64,000 bases of DNA from Trichobilharzia regenti. Taxonomy: Eukaryota; Platyhelminthes; Trematoda; Strigeidida; Schistosomatidae. Shown piece after piece: positions 1 to 10,169 of the stretch (position 1 is its first letter; each line of letters begins with the position of its first letter). A program made the translations under genes and the position numbers. The notes below the pieces were generated by a model. That model saw nothing but the letters and a program-made list of their open reading frames with translations. It was not told the DNA's origin and ran no database searches. The stretch lies in the NCBI GenBank assembly GCA_944472135.2, contig OX235270.1, forward strand, positions 81,725,168 to 81,789,167, given 5' to 3'.

Positions 1-383
1 ATCGCTTGTCACTCATTCTGCCTCAGTTCTAGTAGCGGTGACGCATGCGAGCCTCAGTCGTTTACACTCTTTCTCCCCGGCGTGTCGGACCGCAGCTAAC
101 AATTATCTCCGTGTGCATTTCATTCTCAGCAATAGCCTAGCCTCCCCGGCGTATACGACCCATCTGCTGTCTCTAACATCAATCAATTCATTCACGGATG
201 TAGAAGACAAGAAACAACTTCAGAAGTAATCACGACGAAAATTTTAACAAAATTATGCAATAAAAACAAGGCACGAAAACAACGAGTAAACACAATGATC
301 CAAAATCACAAATTGCGAAGACACACCACACGTATACACAAACAGTACAAATAACCTCGCGGATCATGTCTTGGTGGAATTCC
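1..383. other. Unassigned segment at window edge
   Basis: No convincing gene is visible. The segment lies beyond the 3' end of the minus-strand BEL/Pao Gag and may belong to that element, which would then continue past the window edge. The first 230 bases are noticeably less AT-rich than the next 150. No match to the putative LTR at 2851-3603 was seen by eye. Confidence 0.4.
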
Positions 384-826
384 TTTGAAGAATTGCAGGA
401 CTTACACCAGTACGCCTACAACCCTTCACAGGTTGACGATTGTAAGTTGTGGAATGTCCAGACACAAACAAGATTAACCAACAATTACATCAATTGGAAC
501 TCACACAACTATTTAACACAAACATATGTACAATCAACACATCAAATGTTGTGGATTCTGACACGACAAACTACCCTTGAAGAACTGTAGGACTTACAGC
601 AGTACGCCTACATTCCTTCTCAGGTTGATGATCCAAGTGGAAGTCGTCCGGACACAAACAGAATTACCAACAGCTAGATGACAGATGATATCAATTCAGT
701 ATATACAATATGAACATATGTACAAGATCATACACCAAGCACATTGGACTGCTCATTGATGCGCTACCCTTTGAAGAACTGTAGGACTTACACCAGTACG
801 CCTACAACCCTTCTCAGGTTGACGCC
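384..826. repeat. 193-bp tandem repeat, 2.3 copies
   Basis: Units begin at 384, 577 and 770, an exact spacing of 193 bp. The first ~55 bases of each unit are well conserved (core gtacgcctacaaccctt). The remainder of units 1 and 2 has diverged, and the third unit is cut off where the minus-strand Gag-like reading frame ends. The repeat sits at the 3' side of the BEL/Pao element and is probably part of its internal non-coding region. Confidence 0.7.
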
Positions 827-1873
827 CTAGGTTGGAAAATCGTCGCAGAGTTCATTTGCTAACTTCCTTCTATCAGCTATATCCTCAAATCTGAACGGCA
901 ACACGCCCATGTCATTGTATCGTAGAATATAGATGACCAACAAACACACGACATATCTCATCAACCAAGTATAGAAACAGAGTAATTTACACCAAAGATA
1001 ATAACATTCAAATAGTAACTTGAAACTAGAAATGCCTTTATTCGTGCAAGTCAATTTAACAATAACTCTCTCCTTTACACTTGGCTTATCCACACTAAAC
1101 TGACCATTGATATTCGTCCTTTCAAACGAACTGATACTACCATAGTCATTGCACAAGATACTTGAGTTGATGGGTGTCTGTTTCATTGTGGATGACAGCA
1201 CCAACGATGACTGAGTGACACAAGGTGATGAACTTAGTGGTGGATCAGAAGCTGTTCTTGTTCGGCTCTCAGATAGTTGTCCAACTGCAAGATTACCACC
1301 ACTGCTGTCTTTCACTACTAGTTCGGGTTTAGCACTATCATCTGATGATAGGTGGGCTACACGCTGATCAATTACACTGACTGTCTCACAAGTATGCACA
1401 CCTTCTGGAACTGCATCTGCGTTCAATTCTACTTCACGTTGTAGTTGTACAGAACCTTTATTTAACTTAGCAGTAGTAGGCATATCCCTCATCTCATAAT
1501 GATCAACCAAAGACAACTGTGAAGTATCATGATCATTATCACGAATATTCACTTTACCGTCAACTTCATCATTTTCAAACTCTTTAATAACAGAAGTAGA
1601 CAATTTTGGTTCCTCCTCGCAAATCATAAAAGGTTTTATAACTTCACTCTGACTAGTAATACCTTGTAAACTTTTGGAGTCAGAACTCCACTCTGAAGCA
1701 GTAACTCTATTCTGTGACACTCTATTCAACAACGGCTTACCAGTTGCAACTACAGACTTCTTCACAACAACGTTATCGTCACACAATTCGGAGTCAGACC
1801 TGGAGTTTACATTTAGCTTATCACTGAACTTGCTCACTGGTTCACAGTTCACTTCTGTATGCACCTCTTGCAC
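827..1873 (-). pseudogene. BEL/Pao element, distal Gag-like frame, no pol
   Basis: This 348-codon minus-strand frame overlaps the end of the upstream Gag frame (1849-2781) by about 25 bases. The junction falls in a cysteine-containing stretch resembling a Gag zinc knuckle, so it looks like the continuation of Gag after a frameshift. The body is Ser/Thr/Asp-rich and low in complexity. Near the C-terminus there is a strongly hydrophobic, aromatic-rich stretch (around residues 285-315) that could form a membrane segment, followed by a charged tail. No protease, reverse transcriptase or integrase motif is present, so the element is deleted here. The hydrophobic tail may be non-Gag sequence joined by the deletion; its origin is not recognised. 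Confidence 0.5.
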
Positions 1874-2781
1874 ACGTGTAAAACAAACCGTGTTTGTCTT
1901 GCATCTTGTAACTTATCTGTTGAGGATGTACTACGAAACCTGTTACACTCACTAGGTCTATATGCATTACTAGACATCATGGAGTCTTCTCGATATCCAC
2001 CTCTCTGAGGCTTATTCGTCATCAATGATTGCATTTTACCCTCAGACTGCTCTATTCTAGGGGTGAGATCTAATAGACTGGCGAACTTGCTCATAGATTG
2101 ATTGACACTATCTTTTACCAGTTTCAGGATATCATCAAACTTTGGCTCGATACCCTCATCCTCCATACGGGAGCTCATCTTCACCCACTTCCTTTGCAGT
2201 CGAGTAGGTAGACGTCTTGCTATTACTTCTAGTATAAAACTCGAGTTGAGGTCACTCATTCGATTCATCGAAATCATTCCATTCTTGTAAATTAGCAAAT
2301 TATCTAAAAACTCAGTGAGTGCCTGGGAGTCATCCTGTAATTGACCACCATTACCCTTAACAGCCTCGAATAATTTCCCTGCAATCATCGAAGGTCTTCC
2401 AAACCTTTGACGTAATATGCTCATAGCCTCATCGTAGCCCTCTTTTGGCTTCATAAACTTACAACACTGTATAGCTCTTGCAGCATCTCCAGTGCAATAT
2501 CTCATCAAATACATTAACTTCAATTCATCATTTAATAAAAAACCACTCAACATGATCTCAAACTCCTTTACAAATTGTAAATAATCAGCCGGGTTTCCAT
2601 CAAAACACCGTGGTTCAAATTTAGGGAGTTTGATGTTCCTATTATCCCTGAACGGCGAAACAGTAACATCAACCATGTCATGCTTAACATCAGACACATC
2701 GTTACAATTAACAGACAAGTCACCATGACTTACTTTCCTGTTTGCATCCAAGACACTCTGTCCCTTCTTTGACCCAGGCAT
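1849..2781 (-). CDS. BEL/Pao retrotransposon Gag (DUF1759-like)
   Basis: This 310-codon frame is the Gag protein of a BEL/Pao-type LTR retrotransposon. The recognisable part is a DUF1759-like block at about residues 50-150: a LPKFEPRCFDGNP motif, a YLQFVKEFE helix, YLMRYCTGDAARAI and LRQRFGRPSMIAGKL, which is the order typical of Pao Gag. The C-terminal 60 residues are basic and Ser-rich and end in a partial Cys pattern, where the frame breaks into the overlapping frame at 827-1873. The start ATG at 2781 lies about 70 bases downstream of a primer-binding-like sequence. In the family, Gag packages the element RNA in cytoplasmic particles. With no pol downstream, this copy could only move if supplied with enzymes by another element. 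Confidence 0.75.
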   Translation of the reverse strand: MPGSKKGQSVLDANRKVSHGDLSVNCNDVSDVKHDMVDVTVSPFRDNRNIKLPKFEPRCFDGNPADYLQFVKEFEIMLSGFLLNDELKLMYLMRYCTGDAARAIQCCKFMKPKEGYDEAMSILRQRFGRPSMIAGKLFEAVKGNGGQLQDDSQALTEFLDNLLIYKNGMISMNRMSDLNSSFILEVIARRLPTRLQRKWVKMSSRMEDEGIEPKFDDILKLVKDSVNQSMSKFASLLDLTPRIEQSEGKMQSLMTNKPQRGGYREDSMMSSNAYRPSECNRFRSTSSTDKLQDARQTRFVLHVCKRCIQK

Positions 2782-2850
2782 TGTTGAACTTGACCCAATT
2801 CCAAAAAAGTTCCAGATATTGCTTGTTCAAAGAGGACTTGACCGGCACCA

Positions 2851-3603
2851 GGAAAAATGAACGGCGACTATCCAAACTTTCACCAACTGTTTCAATCCGC
2901 CAGATCTGTTTCTATCGTCAGAAACTGTCAGTCTCGTCTCATAAACCGTTAATGCCCAGCTCTCGCTACGCTCGGGCCCACGCTGTTCCTTTGAGTTTCA
3001 GAAACGCTTAGTAATAACGGACGCAAAAACCAAAACACCGATCTGCTGCTTGTTATTTCTTTATTGTTACACCAACATATAAAAGGAATAAACGAACTAA
3101 GCAACTAAGGTCTGTAAACAAATATTACAATAATAAATCGTTATGTTACTTCTGACGATGTTTCACTCTTCTTTCTGAACAGCGACCGATGAGACGATGA
3201 CTGTCGTATTGATGCCTCCGCGAAAATTGGGGAAGTTGATTTTGAGCAAACAACCAAGAATTGATCGTTCAATCTTCAACTACATTGACAGGTGCTGTTC
3301 ACAACAAAGTTATATAAGAGAATTGGCTTCAAGCTTTATTTTTCCCAGATATCTGTATTACATTCATCTGATGTATGTGTTTTTTGTTAATGCGAAGACA
3401 ATATTTCTATATCTCTTTATGTGCTACACAAACAAACTTAATAGCAGACTGTTCCGACTGACTCTAATGTCAGAAAGAACAACCAAACTGTAAATTCATC
3501 ATACATCAAATTATGTGTAATTTATATAACAACTTATCCATGCCTGTACAACTGGTATGTTCCTGCATGAACAGGAAGAAATATATATATATATTATGCC
3601 ACA
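2851..3603 (-). mobile_element. Putative 5' LTR of the BEL/Pao element
   Basis: On the minus strand, a primer-binding-like sequence beginning tggtgccggtcaag (2850 down to 2837) lies just upstream of the Gag start. The sequence above it would then be the 5' LTR. A plausible outer end is a tgtggcataat start at 3603 with an AT-rich, TATA-like run beside it. The matching 3' LTR is not in the window, so neither boundary could be confirmed. Small open frames inside this stretch are not supported as genes. Confidence 0.3.
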
Positions 3604-3672
3604 AAGCGAGCACAGAGGAAACTTTTTCTATCATCTATCGGGTACTAAATAAATTGTCAAATTCGTCAAGGT

Positions 3673-3967
3673 TTTAGAGGGTTGTCGGAATTGTCTTATA
3701 CAACCTCTAAATTATTCTAGCGTACCAACAACAAAGCGAAATCCAATAATTGATCGTCCAAACTAAGTGATATATTTCGGAAGCAAAACAAGCCTTCAGA
3801 CGAACACTTAGCTAGCTAGTGATCGTGCACGTGACACGACGGGGTACCAAATAGCGGGGATGCTTGACCGGAAGCCTTCAGCTAAACAAGTCGACTTAAA
3901 CAGTGGTGGTCAGCATCCAATGAGTGATTGCTGTGGTCAATAATTTTGGGGAATTATTTAACGCTAC
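3673..3967 (-). repeat. 3' LTR of copy 1
   Basis: 295 bp. It starts tgtagcg at 3967 (minus strand) and ends ctctaaa at 3673. It is about 23 bp shorter than the 318-bp LTRs of copy 2 because of loss near its 3' end. It is directly preceded on the minus strand by a G-rich polypurine tract. Confidence 0.88.
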
Positions 3968-4468
3968 AGCTCACTCCCCCCCTAGTTGGGTCGTGAGGAC
4001 CCTAAGACAGAACCAGACGGAAGTAAAAAAAACTCGATTGTTCCCTTTCGGGTGAAAAAAATCTTCCGAGCTGCTTGGTCGTATGCTTACTGGTTTGTCT
4101 GCCTATGCTAATAGGGTGTTTGTACATAGCTTCCTTGTTGTTGTTCGTTGGATTCCGTGCTTCGTTTGTTTCCTGTCTAGTGCCCGTCGCACCTGGAAAT
4201 GAAAACAAGAACGCTAAGAACCATGTCGAGGAAAATGTACCAAATCAGCTTTTTTGTTAAAAAAAATGATGTGCATTTACAATACAGTAAAATAATGCTA
4301 AGTTCAGAACATCGAAAAAAATACATCTAATTAATTTTTTTGTGTATGTTACATGAACTGTTGAAAAAAAATTTTTGTGTTCGGTGGTACTGTATATAAA
4401 AATAATGATACGTCATAAAAAATAGTTAGTACCACAAACGAATGAGTTGCTTGAATCACACGACTTCG

Positions 4469-5797
4469 TTATGTCATGTAAGTGTGCAGATATTCTGGGA
4501 ACCTTACGGTACGTCCAAAACGGGTTTTCTTGGGAGGCTCGATAGAAGGTTCGGTAGCTGTCGCTGTGCTAGTGACTTCATCGATGTCTAAACGATCTTC
4601 TGTCACTTGTGGATTTTGGGGTACGTTGAGCTCTGTGCTAATAAGATTACCCTCTAAGTAAGCCGGTTTCAGTATAGCCTCGACCTTAGTAGCCAGTGGG
4701 CGAATGCCCTTGCAGTCAATAGTGTGACCCAGGAAGTCGAGTGAGTCAACACCGATTTGACACTTTTGAATATTGGTGGTAACACCATGTTGGCGTAACC
4801 TGTCAAATGCCAAGTCCAAGTGCCTAAGGTGAGTTTCCTTGTCTGGACTGGCAATGAGGCAGTCGTCTAAGTATGCGTATACAAAGTCGAGACCGCGAAA
4901 TACTTCGTCAATGAAGCGTTGGAATGTTTGGGCTGCATTCCGGAGACCGAATGGCATACGTAGAAATTCAGAAAGTCCGAAAGGCGTAATGATAGCCGTT
5001 TTCGGGATATCTTCTGTTGCCATCGGGATTTGGTTATACGCTTTAACCAAGTCGATTATGGAGAATATAGTCGCGCCGGATAAGGTTGCCGTCAAGTCGT
5101 GTATATGAGGCAACGGGTAGCAATCAGGGGTTGTTTTGGCATTCACTCGCCGGTAATCACCGGTGGGTCGCCAATCGTTGCTATCCTTTTTCGGAACCAT
5201 ATGAAGTGGGGATGCCCATGGGCTATTCGAAGGTCGAATGATGCCAAGGGTAAGCATATGGTCAAATTCATTCCTGGCGATTCTCAGTTTGTCAGGAGCT
5301 AATCGTCGTGCTTTAGATGTCACAGGTTGTCCTGTTGTAATGATGTGGTGCATAACATTGCTGGTTATGCGCGGTAGGTCGTTCGACGGGCAGTTAAGTT
5401 CCGGATACTTGTCAACCATAGGTTGAAAAGTTGGATCAATGGTTGCCTTTATCTTAACGGGTGACAAACTAGGGCCTATGTAGCTGATGCCTTTGATAGA
5501 CAGACTAGTAGTATTGTCAATCAGTCGTTTTCGGCGGACGTCTACGAGTAAATCATGATGATTAAGTAGGTCCGTGCCAATGATGGGCATTGTAACGTCA
5601 GCGAGAAGGAAAATCCATCGAATAGGTTTGCGTAAACCTACGTTCAAATAGACGTGTTTTCTACCAAAGGTTGCGATTGGTTTTCCATTTGCAGCCTGTA
5701 AGTTGAAGGTAGATTCCTTCTGTCGATCTGCTGCTGTAGCAGGAAGGACGCTGACTTCGGCGCCTGTGTCGACTAAATATCGAGTCTGGCTTATCAC
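4469..5797 (-). pseudogene. Truncated Pol (protease + partial RT), copy 1
   Basis: A pol frame that stays open upstream to about 5856, in the -1 frame relative to gag, so expression by frameshifting is likely. It opens with a retropepsin domain carrying the active-site motif [12 protein letters not shown] (residues 9-20), then a linker, then a Ty3/gypsy reverse transcriptase: the [10 protein letters not shown] block, [26 protein letters not shown] and the catalytic YLDD box in [10 protein letters not shown], ending at [22 protein letters not shown]. Just after that point the sequence jumps to an acidic linker and the C-terminal tail [11 protein letters not shown] that normally follows integrase. 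The thumb, RNase H and integrase are therefore absent and the protein cannot support transposition alone. The catalytic YLDD and protease DTG are intact. Confidence 0.85.
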
Positions 5798-5844
5798 ATC
5801 ATGGATGTAAAGTAGGCGGCTAGTGCCACCGGCGACGGTTGCCG

Positions 5845-6717
5845 CTAACGCGTGCCGGCGGGATAGTTTCCCACAGACTTTGAGACATTTCCGAAGTTAC
5901 AAGGCTTACGGCAACACTTCGCTTTTTGGCCATAGGTGTTGTGGTACCAGCACCAGTCAGGGTTTTTCAGTGAACGTGGTTTGGACTTAGATCGACCACG
6001 TGAGTTCCTGCGTTGAGGAGATTTAGGACGACGGTCGGAGGAGTTAGAATGCATGTTTGACCTAAACATCTGCTGGATGGAGTTGCATAACTCTATCATT
6101 GCAGGATCCTTACTCGAAGTCTGCTTAGTCATCGAGCATATTTCGGGAACTGACCGTTTAGTTATTTCTAGAATCCTATCTGCAGTAATAGCTAAGTCCT
6201 CTATTACAGTACCCTGAAGTGTCACAAGTACGGTCTGTACAGACTGTGGCAGCTTGGATAAGAAGAGTTCTCTAAACAGTCCTTCGTCGAACTGACTTTG
6301 GCCAACGACTTCCTTCATTCTTGTCAGTACGCTCACGGCTGACTGATCTCCTAACTCGATGTTACGAAATAATTCATCTAGACGTTGTCTGTCCGTGAGA
6401 GCGTTTCTCCTGAGGAGGGATGCTTTCAGCAACTCGTACGAGTTACTTACCTCGGGACTCAACATCTGTGATGGTACGTACTTGCTGAATTCCCGCGGTA
6501 GGGCGTGAATAACTGCAAGTAACTGTGAACGTTGATCGGTTATCCCATGCTCACAAAAATCTGCTTCAGCTAGCAGAAACCACGTTTCAGCATTATCTGG
6601 CCAGTATGGTACGAGCTGAATGGTTTTAGGAGTTGAGCGGATACGGATGACCTTGGGACTAAGATCACTCATGACGAAAATTATGTCGAATAATATATGG
6701 TACAAGAACAAATACAA
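5845..6717 (-). CDS. Gag, CsRn1/Boudicca-like, copy 1
   Basis: An intact 290-codon Gag. The WFLLAEADF motif near residues 46-54 and the helical region after it are typical of CsRn1-clade Gag capsids. The C-terminal third is Arg/Ser/Lys-rich (nucleic-acid binding) and ends in a CHCC box, C-x2-H-x9-C-x3-C at CWYH...CC...C, a hallmark of this clade in place of the usual CCHC knuckle. A more likely start is the internal Met of MSDLSPKV at residue 16, since the preceding residues are hydrophobic and not Gag-like. It is about 95% identical to the copy at 28067-28939 by eye. Confidence 0.85.
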   Translation of the reverse strand: MYLFLYHILFDIIFVMSDLSPKVIRIRSTPKTIQLVPYWPDNAETWFLLAEADFCEHGITDQRSQLLAVIHALPREFSKYVPSQMLSPEVSNSYELLKASLLRRNALTDRQRLDELFRNIELGDQSAVSVLTRMKEVVGQSQFDEGLFRELFLSKLPQSVQTVLVTLQGTVIEDLAITADRILEITKRSVPEICSMTKQTSSKDPAMIELCNSIQQMFRSNMHSNSSDRRPKSPQRRNSRGRSKSKPRSLKNPDWCWYHNTYGQKAKCCRKPCNFGNVSKSVGNYPAGTR

Positions 6718-6785
6718 AATGGAACGAACTCACCGGGGTTATCTGCGGATTTATCGTGGATGAAGTTCGCGGTTGGGCTCACCAG

Positions 6786-7037
6786 TTTAGAGGGTTGACG
6801 GAATTGTTGACGGAATAATTGATCGTCCAAACTAAGTGATATATTTCGGAAGCAAAACAAGCCTTCAGACGAACACTTAGCTAGCTAGTGATCGTGCACG
6901 TGACACGACGGGGTACCAAATAGCGGGGATGCTTGACCGGAAGCCTTCAGCTAAACAAGTCGACTTAAACAGTGGTGGTCAGCATCCAATGAGTGATTGC
7001 TGTGGTCAATAATTTTGGGGAATTATTTACCGCTACA
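6786..7037 (-). repeat. 5' LTR of copy 1, shortened
   Basis: 252 bp, the same termini as the LTR at 3673-3967 but with a further ~43-bp internal loss near its 3' end. The next bases on the minus strand are the primer-binding sequence tggtgagcccaacc. Confidence 0.88.
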
Positions 7038-7041
7038 AGGT

Positions 7042-7329
7042 ACTGAATACTTCAAACAAGAGAGGCATCAAGATTCACCAAAAGGAACCAGTGCTGCGTG
7101 ATCAGAGGCCCAGCTACTGCTACTGTCCTGCCCCTCTGTGGAGCGTATAAATTCAGGAATTCTGTATTGTTATTTTTCCTAATTTATCTTATATTCAGTT
7201 TAGTGTTGTGTTGATGCTCGCTGTCATACTTACAGATGCTATTGAACTATAATCCATTAATATTACTATTGATTCGACGGTATACAAAAATTAATGCTGT
7301 TAATAATTCTAATTCTCTCATTATTATGA
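7042..7329. other. Short spacer, no gene seen
   Basis: AT-rich sequence between the retrotransposon and LINE remnants. Nothing recognisable. Confidence 0.4.
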
Positions 7330-8340
7330 ACCGTTGTGTCAGACTGTTGTGTGAGTGGGCTAAGGTACTGGGCGATGGCCGAGCACCAGAGGTGGTTCCA
7401 GTGGACTGGTGTAAGTCACTGGTTGTCCCAGTTTATAAGAAGTGAGAGAAATGTTCCTGTGATAGTCATATGGCATAAGCCTGACTGATATAGTATCCAA
7501 GCTCCAGGGACCAATAAACTTGCGCAGTTTAAGTGCTGCTCGAGATGTATAATAAACCTTTGAATGTATTCTTTTCGAACTCAAGCAGCTGCGTAAGATC
7601 TTGTGGAGGGCTGTCCACTAAAATGACGGCAACTAGTGGTGAATCTCAAGGTCTCTGACTGTCTCCATTCTTGTCTAATTTCATCGTAGATATTCTGATG
7701 CAGTTAACTTTACAGGGTGCTATGAAAACTTTGGGCCCCAGTTGTTGCCATGCACAGTCTCGTCGCTCGACGTAAATGCGTTGATGAAATGAAGAACACT
7801 TTTTGCCGGAATTTTCAGATGATTTTTATGCGACTCGCTCCAGTAAAATAAAAGGTTATGCTGTAAGGCTAGACTGCACCATCTCCTAGCTTTCAATCGG
7901 AACTGCTACACGACCAACCTAAGTCACCTCTTATGTAGAAGTTGTACCTGGCTATCTATCAAAGGTTGTGTTTACCGCGCCGAAAGTGCAGGATGCCAAA
8001 AGACTAGATGTTTTTCGTCATAGGCCTCTACGTTCTCTCTCCATGTCAAGTGGTATAATATGGTGAGTCATATGGAGGTTGGGTGCAGAATGTTAGGTAG
8101 GGAGGAAGGGGTAAGTCAGTTAGTGGATTTGTGAAGGAAGACCTATTGGGATGGTTAGGGATATTCTGCACATCTTGAGCCGTCTTCTTCCTCAATGGGG
8201 AATATTAGGCCCTGTGGGATTAAGCGGTAAAGGAAGGAGAGTGGATCGAATGGAAGCCTGACAACAGCCAATGAAATCTATAAGAGGACAGCTGGGTTCC
8301 TGGGTATTTTGAGCCGACTGGCTGCAGACTATTCCCCCGA
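7330..8340 (+). pseudogene. RTE-like LINE remnant, RT and 3' part
   Basis: Two decayed stretches in the same orientation. At 7340-7460 the plus strand encodes PVDWCKSLVVPVYKK, the DW-x-x-S-x-VVP-x-KK block at the start of an RTE/jockey-type reverse transcriptase, followed by stops. At 7990-8340 remnants such as RLDVFRHRPLRS resemble the post-RT C-terminal region of schistosome RTE elements. Multiple stops and frameshifts mean it is dead. Whether both stretches come from one insertion is uncertain. Confidence 0.55.
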
Positions 8341-8379
8341 AATGTACTCAAGGACGCCAATGCGAATATTGTAGAGGTG

Positions 8380-8640
8380 CACAATAATGGAATTCCTTAC
8401 CAGCAGATGTAGCTATTGCACCGTCTGTGGACGCCTTTAAGCGAAGGCTGGAAAACCATGCAGCGACACAAGGACTGCATCCAAATGGCCTATCGCCTTA
8501 AAATCGCATACACCATTCATGGGTAGACAGTTAAACATGTCGTTTCACTTCTTTACATTCTCTTCCGTCTTACTCTCCTGACAACTTTAACTACACCTAT
8601 TATTATTATCATTATTACCGCTATATATATGTATATTATT
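8380..8640 (+). pseudogene. 3' end of a CR1-like LINE
   Basis: The plus strand encodes WNSLPADVAIAPSVDAFKRR with one frame change, the W-N-x-L-P...F-K-x-x-L signature found at the C-terminus of CR1/jockey-type ORF2 proteins. An ATT-rich simple tract follows (8595-8640), consistent with the 3' tail. Only the last ~60 codons are preserved. Confidence 0.6.
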
Positions 8641-9300
8641 CATATTATCCTTCAAATTTAACCAGCTGACTGTTGTCACGTTTTCTTATTTCTTTATCTG
8701 TCTGTTAGTCTGAATAACTTCACTAATTATGTCTATTATTATTATCCCTTTTCTTTTGACGACGATACTGGGGGACTAACTGGTGAAAGGATCGACTCAA
8801 TTCACAGTAGTAACAGCCTTAACACACCTCATACTACAAACCACAGAGAATTAATCCCAGCACTACTCCTTTTGGAGTCAGCTAAAGCTACGACAGTCGA
8901 GTGGCGGGACGAGCTACGCAGAAGTTTACCGAAGATCAGAAACCCATACCTCACAATCAAGAGGCAAGCACAAAGAAATCAAAATGGTTTATACTAGCTT
9001 GTGAAAACAACATTATATATTGGATGTACAATAGTTCCCTTGTTAATCTGTGGTATTACTATGGCAATTTTTAGGTGTTCAAAAACACTTTGTTAACTTG
9101 TCAGAATTACTTAACTAATTAGCAGTATATATGCGAGTACACAACACTTTTTATACTTTCTTGTTAACGTTTGTATTCCAGTTCACTATATATGTTTTCA
9201 TTTTAGGTCTTTTCTTCCAATGATACTGACGGTTAGACGTTACGTCGAACCAACAGCTAAATATTTTTAATTCTACGTTTTAAATGCTCGTTGTGTCATT
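8641..9300. other. Upstream region of the EF-hand gene
   Basis: AT-rich. It contains no supported gene and precedes the EF-hand gene. No clear promoter element could be singled out among the many AT runs. Confidence 0.35.
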
Positions 9301-9780
9301 ATGTCCAATCCGATTCACCGTCTTTTCAGCAGTTATAGCTTTGATGGGCAATTCTTAGACAAGGAGGGTTGCAAGTTGTTGTTTATTGAGCTTTATGGGA
9401 GAAAGCCAAACAAGGAAGAGATGCAATTACTTACATCGTCTTTTGATGTAAATTCTAAGGGAGAGAATGTCGGTGTAACGTTTAATAGGTTGGTTAAATT
9501 GCTTACTATTGTAATGATTAGCCTTCTTTCTTCCATTCAGTTGTTCCAAAGAAATTTCGCAAAGAATGCTTTTCATAGTAAAGAACATAAACGGTTATCA
9601 TTTGATTGCCTTGACCTTAATTCGAAGGATTTTGTAATGATGAGTGATTTATACCAATTGTCGAATAGATATATGCCAGCTTTATCGACTAGTTTGTTCC
9701 GCGTTGTATTTAGGGAATTTGATGAAGACTGTGATAAGCGGGTTTCATATGAAGATTATCGGGTTACTGCAGGATTGTAA
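9301..9780 (+). CDS. EFCAB11: EFCAB11-like EF-hand protein
   Basis: 159 codons, close to the length of vertebrate EFCAB11, with matching order of motifs: a degenerate first EF-hand (residues ~6-35, ending LFIELYGRKPNKEEM, which mirrors the FGYKPSKIE segment of the vertebrate protein), a middle helical region, and a C-terminal EF-hand. The last loop, residues 141-152 (DEDCDKRVSYED), keeps Asp at positions 1, 3, 5 and 12 and is likely to bind calcium; the first loop lacks the ligands. Bases 9511-9540 begin gtaatg and end cag and could be a 30-nt intron: removing them deletes the hydrophobic residues 71-80, keeps the frame and improves the match. An AATAAA lies at 9804-9809, 24 bases after the stop, supporting the 3' end. 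The stop codon overlaps a gtaagt donor-like sequence, so a further short exon cannot be excluded. Orthology is inferred from memory of the family. Confidence 0.72.
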   Translation: MSNPIHRLFSSYSFDGQFLDKEGCKLLFIELYGRKPNKEEMQLLTSSFDVNSKGENVGVTFNRLVKLLTIVMISLLSSIQLFQRNFAKNAFHSKEHKRLSFDCLDLNSKDFVMMSDLYQLSNRYMPALSTSLFRVVFREFDEDCDKRVSYEDYRVTAGL

Positions 9781-9803
9781 GTTTATATCTATCCACTTTT
9801 TTC

Positions 9804-9809
9804 AATAAA
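9804..9809 (+). terminator. Polyadenylation signal of the EF-hand gene
   Basis: Canonical AATAAA hexamer 24 bases downstream of the stop codon of the EFCAB11-like frame. Confidence 0.55.
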
Positions 9810-10169
9810 ATTACGTATAAGGTTAGTTAGTAAATAATTTTGCATCTGAGAATTAATTTCAAGTACATCATCGCTAACTTGGCTGTTTATGACACATTTT
9901 GAACAGTCTTCGAGTGGAGGTCCTTCAGATCCTTCGGTACTTCATGTTAAACTTACTCCCTAGCCCACGAGTCAATCGTTAACTCTTTTATGTTTCTGAA
10001 ACTGTGGCTTTTCATTCCATGTCTAACTTGTCTTAGATATAGTTTGCACTGCATGCAATTTAAGTGGAAGCAGGTTTTAGTTTTAAATCCTGTTACTAAC
10101 AAATTTCAGAAATTTCTCATACTTAAGATTCACATTCAGATAATAAGGATAGCAGGCTCTTGTGATATG

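Larger units (their letters stand above)
3673..7037 (-). mobile_element. CsRn1/Boudicca-like LTR retrotransposon, deleted copy 1
   Basis: Complete insertion bounded by LTRs and a 4-bp target duplication, aggt at 3669-3672 and 7038-7041. Reading on the minus strand the order is 5' LTR (7037-6786), primer-binding region tggtgagcccaacc, gag (6717-5845), pol (about 5856-4469), a non-coding 3' region, a purine-rich tract (gggggagtgagc, next to 3968) and 3' LTR (3967-3673). The Gag CHCC box and the LTR size match the CsRn1 clade, which includes schistosome Boudicca. Pol stops within the reverse transcriptase and is joined to the extreme C-terminal tail, so RNase H and integrase are missing. A second family member lies at 27629-30993. 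Confidence 0.88.

Noticed and set aside
3197..3493. 98-codon plus-strand frame as a gene
   Set aside because: It lies antisense within the putative BEL/Pao LTR and shows no recognisable coding signature.
3673..7037. Autonomous LTR retrotransposon
   Set aside because: LTRs and Gag are intact, but RNase H and integrase are missing in both copies, so neither can move unaided.
9777..9782. gtaagt at the EF-hand stop as a definite splice donor
   Set aside because: An AATAAA 24 bases after the stop and near-complete length versus EFCAB11 favour a true 3' end; kept only as a caveat.
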